A DNA stretch of 64,000 nt from Parasponia andersonii (taxonomy: Eukaryota > Streptophyta > Magnoliopsida > Rosales > Cannabaceae): contig JXTB01000375.1 of NCBI GenBank assembly GCA_002914805.1, positions 324,029-388,028 of the forward strand, read 5' to 3'. Below are positions 59,101 to 64,000 of this stretch, piece after piece. The position numbers and the translations under genes are program-made. A model generated the notes under the pieces. It did not search any database. It was not told the DNA's origin and was given only the letters and a program-made list of their open reading frames with translations. Numbering within the stretch: the stretch's first letter is position 1; each line of letters opens with the position of its first letter.

Positions 59101-62100
59101 ATGAACAATAAAATCAGTGGGGTTAATTGTAAGGGGAGACAAATAGGATCCAGTAGAACCCTCTTTCGTACCGTCCTTGCTTAACCCAGTAACGGCTTGT
59201 TTGTATGTTTCGGCCATTTTTTTTCCTCAACAGAAACACCTCTGCTCTAATACCATGTGCAGAGATACCGGAAGAAAAAAAAAACACTACTCAACTTATT
59301 TTTTGATACAAAGTAGGGCTGAATATTTAAAGAGATAATCAGCCACTGAATAAAGAAATAAAATAAATACAGAATCGGGAAAATAAAAAATTTAAAAACA
59401 AAATCTGATCCTTTTCTAAAAAATAAGACAGCATAATGTTACGTCCCGCTCATTTGGATTCCCAAAATCCAAATGTTGCTGCCCATGGCTTTAAGATCTT
59501 CTATATATACTGATCACCCAAAAGGTTAGAGCAAGACCCTAAAACATGATGGACACTTCTAGAATGATCAAGAGAGGTTAGGGTCATACTAGAAGACTCT
59601 AAATGACGCTACTAAGTTGTAAAAGGCTCTAGACAAGGCCAAATGGCGCTAGATGGGTTGGGACGGTCCTAAAAGCTCCTAAAATGGCTTGCAAGAGCCA
59701 AGATAGTGGGTGAACCTGCTAGAAGGATTTAGACCATGCTTGTTTTAGATTTCTCTATATAAATATCTTTGTAGATATTACTATTTTATTTAGGAATATT
59801 CTAAACTTTTTGTAAGATCAATCATTTGGCATGATCATAACCCTTAGTTGGTTTAGGTTTTGCCTATATAAAGGACTTCTTAGGTTCATTTGTACACAAG
59901 TCCTATTTGTGAGAGTTGTAAGCATTCTAAGAGTAATACAAAACTTTCATTTACTCGAACTCTCTTATCCTTTGCCACTTTGTCTCAAAACTTACTTTAA
60001 GTCTTTTTCTTGAGTGTTGGTGGGCTGACTTAGTGCGACGGACTGTGCTAAGTGCCACATGATTGTCTAATTTAAAGTTAAGGTCGTGACAATAAGCAGT
60101 CCTACAAAAACTCCTAAAATCTTAGGTTACAGCTAAGATTTGAATCAGATCTTCAACAATAGTAACAAGCAAATAACTTTCTTCTCCACCAACATGGAGA
60201 CATCCGAAGAAATTTCAACCACATTCTAATTTTGAAATTGATGCATTCCATATCTAATTTCCCCCTAAAACTTATAAAAAATTTTCGTCGTACAAAAAAA
60301 ATGCTATCCTGGACCTTTCTACCTGTCTTATTAGACAACTCAATAGCCAAAGCTAATTCGCTAGAATTGATGGAACTACGGCCTTGCCATATGTCATGAG
60401 AGCATATAACCTTTATGTATTTTTAAAACACTCGTGCATGTAAACTTACCTTGTAAACATGTGGTGCACCATGAATTTGTATGTGACTAGAAGTTCTTTG
60501 ACCAGGAAAGAAATACATTTTAAGTATAGAACCTTTTCCTAAAACAGAACCATTACGGGCCTTCACAATTGCCTCCATAACAGCATCCCCATGCTGGGAC
60601 TCATATGGTGCTCTCAACTCCTCCTGAATTAAAAACAAATAAGGATCCGGATATCTCCGCCGAGACAAAGAAGGAAAAAAAAATGCAAAAGTAAGATTAA
60701 AAGAAATTGTAAGCAATGAACTGAGTCTCAAATTTCTTAGCCCAAGAAAGAGAAAATGAAAAGAGCTTCCAATCTTACAGGAACAGTAAAAAATCTCCCA
60801 GGCCTTAATCTTATGCTCCATTTCATTGCTTGAACCTCTGGTCTTTGATGCAACCAATCTTTGAATGTCATCCTGGATTCTCCTTGTCCACAAAATCCAT
60901 CGAATGCTTCACTTCCCAAGTACGCGGCAAAAGTAATTAAACGGAAGTATCGCTCCAAGTACTCAGCACCACGGTTCAGTGCTACCCTCCTTACCCTTGG
61001 TTCAACATGTTGTTGATTAAATACCTTTCTGTACTGAAGAACAGCTTGGCGTATGTTTTGCAAAGCAGAACATCTATCAATAATAGCATCTAAGGCTTCC
61101 CGGCATTCCACCCCATTGTCAAATAATCGTGTTATTTTCCATAACAACAATATATCATTTATGCCAAAACTCCTTCCTTGTTCCTTTTCCATTCTTACTT
61201 TTGTAAGACTAGAAGTTGATGTAACAACATTTTCTCCAGTTTCTTCACCACTTGAGGTTCCCCCATCCACCTCTTCATGGGTCACACTATCGAGCAGGAT
61301 TTTAATGGGTCTACCATGATCTATTCGAAGTTTCAAAAGACAAGCTATTACAGTGCCAGTGGTTGTCCTTCCTCTACCCATCTGTAATTTTAAAGGACAA
61401 TTAGAGAAAGACAAATACAACAGATAGGTCTGCAAAAGTCAATGAACATCTCAAACGTACATGCACATAACGGTATGAAAATGATTAAAAACATTAACCT
61501 GGCAATTGAAAACAAAAGCAGTGTCCTTGGAAGATGAAGCAATATTCATCGCCAATGTGTCAAAGTCGGAACTTTTTGGAGCTTTACCATCAGTTATAGG
61601 GACACGTGCATACTTAATAGGAAAACCATCAGCCTCTAGGCATTTAAAAACCTCGAGCGGAGTCTGAATAGCATCAGAATTTACATGTTCCCAAGCGTCA
61701 AATATTTGGCCATCATTTGTTTCATGAATAACCATTATGGCACCCCCATAACGTTCGGCTTCTCTCAGAATATCTTCTTTCAGTCGAGCTTCCATTCTCT
61801 CCACTCTCTCACGATCAATGCCCTGAAAGAAGACATCCTAATTTTACTTTTACCCAAAATGCCATGGACAGATTAAGTTAAATGAGAAAAGATCTCCAAA
61901 AGCTGCAAGATAAAAGAAATAATAGTGCTTCAATCAAGTGCTGTAATGGTGTATATGGTCCTAACAATTACTGATCCTTTCCTTTGTGCTTTGCCCCACC
62001 ATTGTTTATGAAACTTCTAATCTGCCTATTCCATGGTTTTAAACTGGCTTTGGAAACATGAAAGGAGAAAACAATATCTTCTTGTCTATTGAAGCTACAG

Positions 62101-64000
62101 ATTCCAATGGCAGGAAATACTTTCACTAGTCATTTTTAGAATAGTGATATATTTTGATTGGTCTTTGTGCCAAAGGCTAAATTACATGTATTATGAGTTG
62201 ATAAATGTTTTGTGGTTGGCTGTTATTCCCATGACTGGAGAAAAAGCTGGACTATATTTTGAATCATTCCAACAAGGAGATCTCAGAAACCAACATCCCT
62301 AGATGTGAAATTGCTTGAACTCTTTCTTGACATTGTTTTGATGTTCTTTATTCAAATTTGGATACTCAATGCACTGGTTTGACACATACCAGCCTGGCAG
62401 CAATAATCTATGATACAGATTTATCTATTTGTTAATATAAATTTACGACCAATGAAAATTTACCGTGTATTCAAGCATGTTTTTATATGGTCGTTCAACC
62501 TCACGGAGCACAAATGGTTTTCCATTGATGTAAATAACAGGTTCCTCTCTCATATTGTGCCAAAGAACTGGACAACCACCTTTAGAGCTGCCAATTCTTC
62601 GTATCACAGATCGAATTCCATCAATAGTTGGATTCGCCACTCCATAAACTGGAAAACCAGGAACTTCTCGAAAATTAGGGGCACCTTCCACTCTTTCAGG
62701 TAAATTTTGGTTTTGACAACCTGGACAGTGGTCACTTTTCAGAACAGTTTGGCTGCCTAAAACCTCGCCATTTCTCGAGGCAGCAACTATACCCATCTCA
62801 GTAGGGCGCCCATCGGTAGATTCAGCAATCTTCATGAGGGATGGCTTCAAACTTGCACACCCAAGTGCACCCATCGGATCTCTCCTAAGAAGTCTGAAAG
62901 AATGCAGAATTGCAGAAATATAAATTTGTGTCAAAAGAAAGCCAACAATAAGAATGCCTAAGATGTGATCAGGTTAATCATGAATTGGGAAAAAAAAAAA
63001 AGGGTAACATCACAGATAGAATTCCACCAAATAACCCTCATCCATAGTTTCTCCTTCTCATTTCCCCCTTAATAAAAATTAGATACAAAACTACTTTTTG
63101 AAGTGGAAAGATTGAAGCAACGTGTAAAAGTCATTCCTGAAACACATTTATTCCATGACTAGGCCATTCTGAGCCCCGAGTTAGCACCAAATGCCAGAAG
63201 AAGAGAATCATATAACACCCTAAGACTCATTAGCTTATCTAACATTCTACTGGTGCACTTTTATCTGCATGTAGTCATATACCTATACATTATTGGATAA
63301 CTTTAACAGTACTCATATTCCCCAGAACTTAAGACCTTTAAACATGGTGATGACATGAAAGGACTGATATTGCAGTTGGTTTGTGCTCAATCATACTAGT
63401 AGAAAAGAACTGAATTATCCAAACCAGTTGGGATCACTTTTGATCTTCGCCACATTTATCAATTTATGACAACTATGAACTTTGTATGATAAGCACGTTT
63501 TTTATACCTGCGAAGAATGCTATAGAGTTCTGGTCTTGCTCTCATCCAATCAGCAAAACTGTTATTACCAAAGGAACTAGATTGAAGGGCTGATTTCTCT
63601 GAGTGAATGTAGACAGCAAAGCATATGAGAAAGTAGTATCTCTCCAGATACTCCACAAAAAATGAAAGCAATGCCTCCCTTTTCATTTCATCTGGCTGGC
63701 GTAGAATGCTATTGCGATAACTGGCAATTGCCTCACGTAAGTTCTGTAAAAGTTCAACAGATAGTTTCATGAGTTCAACAAACTTTTAATTATAACGGAT
63801 AAGTTTTTATACTAAGAAAAAGCAATGGACGAAGGCAACATATTTCCTAGGTAAAACAAATAATTTTTGTTGATCTGTAATTGAAATAGACATTTAGAAA
63901 ACAAACAGATGCTGTAGGGGTGCAGCAATGGGCTGAAGAGCTATACCTGCATGGAGGCACACTTATCGATGATTTTATCTACTTGTCTTTTTCCTTCAAG
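50158..64000 (-). CDS. Paladin (PALD-type phosphatase-like protein), C-terminal 956 residues; 5' end beyond the window
   Basis: Eleven exons join in frame: 64000-63947 (cut by the edge), 63743-63508, 62893-62464, 61822-61499, 61381-60779, 60623-60450, 52035-51805, 51723-51440, 50977-50699, 50571-50449 and 50290-50158. Paladins hold repeated phosphatase-like modules, and repeats are visible here. 'EEPVIYINGKPFVLREVERP' and 'EEAVVYINGTPFVLRELNKP' match each other, as do 'RMEARLKEDIL' and 'HMEARLKEDIL'. A CX5R loop, C-QMGRG-R-TTTG, is formed across the junction of exons 61822-61499 and 61381-60779. The later module reads VSHTGFGG, lacking the Cys. Enzyme activity in plants is, to my knowledge, unproven. 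The full Arabidopsis protein is about 1,250 residues, so about 300 are missing. One intron is about 8.4 kb because of retroelement insertions. Confidence 0.93.
52600..53960 (+). other. LTR-like sequence in the large paladin intron (unclassified)
   Basis: This block differs in composition from the flanking intron. It has a promoter-like CCTATAAATAGAAGG (about 53000-53014) followed by a (CT)n run at about 53041-53063, an arrangement typical of LTR promoters. Two related segments start near 53309 and 53467, sharing CCTTAGATCA and TATTTT-ATGCATGATCAG. Its edges and any target duplication could not be defined. TGTCAGGCAC at 52618 may be the left end. Confidence 0.4.
54412..54700 (-). repeat. 3' LTR of the intronic copia element
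   Basis: A 289-bp repeat sharing GTGCAGAGATACCGGAAG, 'gaatatttaaagagataatc' and 'cagtcctacaaaaactccta' with the interrupted 5' LTR. It starts TATTGAAAATC where the 5' LTR has TGTTGAAGATC. Confidence 0.9.
54892..59217 (-). pseudogene. Copia gag-pol, largely recognisable but interrupted
   Basis: From the right: a gag start MAETYKQ at 59217 with its body to about 58548, GAG-pre-integrase and integrase segments (58056-57586, 57504-57280 and 57162-56827), a Ser/Pro-rich linker at 56505-56846, RT segments (56196-55924 and 55902-55372) with intact YADD in 'ILIVYADDIILIG', and RNase H (55296-54892) with 'DWAGSVVDRRSTSEYC'. Stops between segments show that the copy is not autonomous, though decay is lighter than in the 17.7-24.3 kb element. 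Confidence 0.9.
56558..56677. repeat. 60-bp minisatellite inside the copia linker
   Basis: Two 60-bp units, starting 'gggatggatctgagggtgat' and 'gggatggatccgagggtgat', with partial copies on either side. On the minus strand they encode repeated Pro-Ser-Asp and Pro-Ser-Leu residues between integrase and RT. Confidence 0.85.
59256..60158 (-). repeat. 5' LTR of the intronic copia element, split by a nested insertion
   Basis: The LTR parts at 59256-59436 and 60092-60158 together give about 245 bp matching the 3' LTR. The break falls inside 'cagcataagcag', which is uninterrupted in the 3' LTR. Confidence 0.9.
59437..60091 (+). mobile_element. Solo LTR nested in the copia 5' LTR, ATAA target duplication
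   Basis: 655 bp starting TGTTACGTCCCGC and ending GGTCGTGACA, with TG...CA ends, flanked on both sides by ATAA (59433-59436 and 60092-60095). The uninterrupted site is present in the 3' LTR. A promoter-like TGCCTATATAAAGG lies at 59861-59874 on the plus strand. There is no internal coding region, so it is a solo LTR left by recombination. The family is not identified; Ty3-gypsy is possible. Confidence 0.85.

Larger units (their letters stand above)
54412..60158 (-). mobile_element. Ty1-copia retrotransposon in a paladin intron, with an ATAGT target duplication
   Basis: The minus-strand element has its 3' LTR at 54412-54700 and its 5' LTR at 59256-60158, interrupted by a nested solo LTR. ATAGT flanks it exactly on both sides (54407-54411 and 60159-60163). 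The minus strand after the 5' LTR reads TGGTATTAGAGC, one base from an initiator-Met tRNA primer site. TTGAGGGGGGAG precedes the 3' LTR. Total length is 5747 bp, about 5.09 kb without the nested insert. It lies in the same orientation as the host gene. Confidence 0.95.

Noticed and set aside
1-64000. CRISPR arrays, operons, prophage or biosynthetic gene cluster
   Set aside because: The sequence is plant nuclear DNA. The spaced repeats are microsatellites, LTRs or diverged tandem repeats, and the genes belong to unrelated processes.

Overview
This is nuclear DNA from a flowering plant, very probably a eudicot and perhaps a rosid. Genes are split by short AT-rich introns, long AT-rich gaps separate them, and the repeats are plant LINE, Ty1-copia, MULE and MITE types. 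Nine host loci can be read. I joined exons by hand. Seven host gene models give an uninterrupted frame: ABC1/COQ8, HAD hydrolase, CYP20-3-type cyclophilin, POLTERGEIST-type PP2C, TLS1/CSU2, a small coiled-coil protein and paladin. Paladin runs off the right edge. The other two loci are an alpha-expansin broken by frameshifts and a START-like (polyketide cyclase) protein whose first exon is broken by an unresolved base (N).

Layout. 1-6.8 kb: a doubtful small ORF and the mitochondrial ABC1/COQ8 kinase gene (minus). 7.0-9.4 kb: a dead LINE. 9.4-17.7 kb: AT-rich, gene-free DNA with a diverged tandem array, a suspected assembly fault next to an N, and a copia fragment with one LTR. 17.7-24.3 kb: a degenerate Ty1-copia element with both LTRs and a 5-bp target duplication. 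24.5-29.9 kb: a compact gene cluster of HAD hydrolase (+), cyclophilin (-) and START-like protein (+); the last two are divergent and about 330 bp apart. 30-34.4 kb: gene-poor. 34.7-39.7 kb: the PP2C gene with a MITE in an intron. 40.3-41.5 kb: a MULE-like element carrying an EF-hand gene fragment. 42.2-43.6 kb: TLS1/CSU2. 44.4-45.4 kb: the expansin pseudogene. 47.2-48.2 kb: the small coiled-coil gene. 50.2-64 kb: paladin. One paladin intron of about 8.4 kb holds a copia element, and that element's 5' LTR is interrupted by a solo LTR. Both insertions keep exact target duplications.

These are mostly independent housekeeping genes, not a pathway: ubiquinone synthesis (ABC1), plastid protein folding and redox (cyclophilin), membrane-linked phosphatase signalling (POL), splicing (TLS1/CSU2) and cell-wall loosening (expansin). 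From memory, the gene content matches two Arabidopsis neighbourhoods, At4g01630-At4g01660 (EXPA17, START-like, ABC1) and At3g62010-At3g62040 (paladin, CYP20-3, HAD). The window may therefore keep an ancestral order.

I found no undescribed molecular system. The most unusual observations are a templated 14-bp insertion in the expansin offset by a 2-base loss, the nested LTR insertions, an EF-hand fragment in a MULE-like element, three apparent GC-AG introns, and many hexanucleotide repeats in or near exons.
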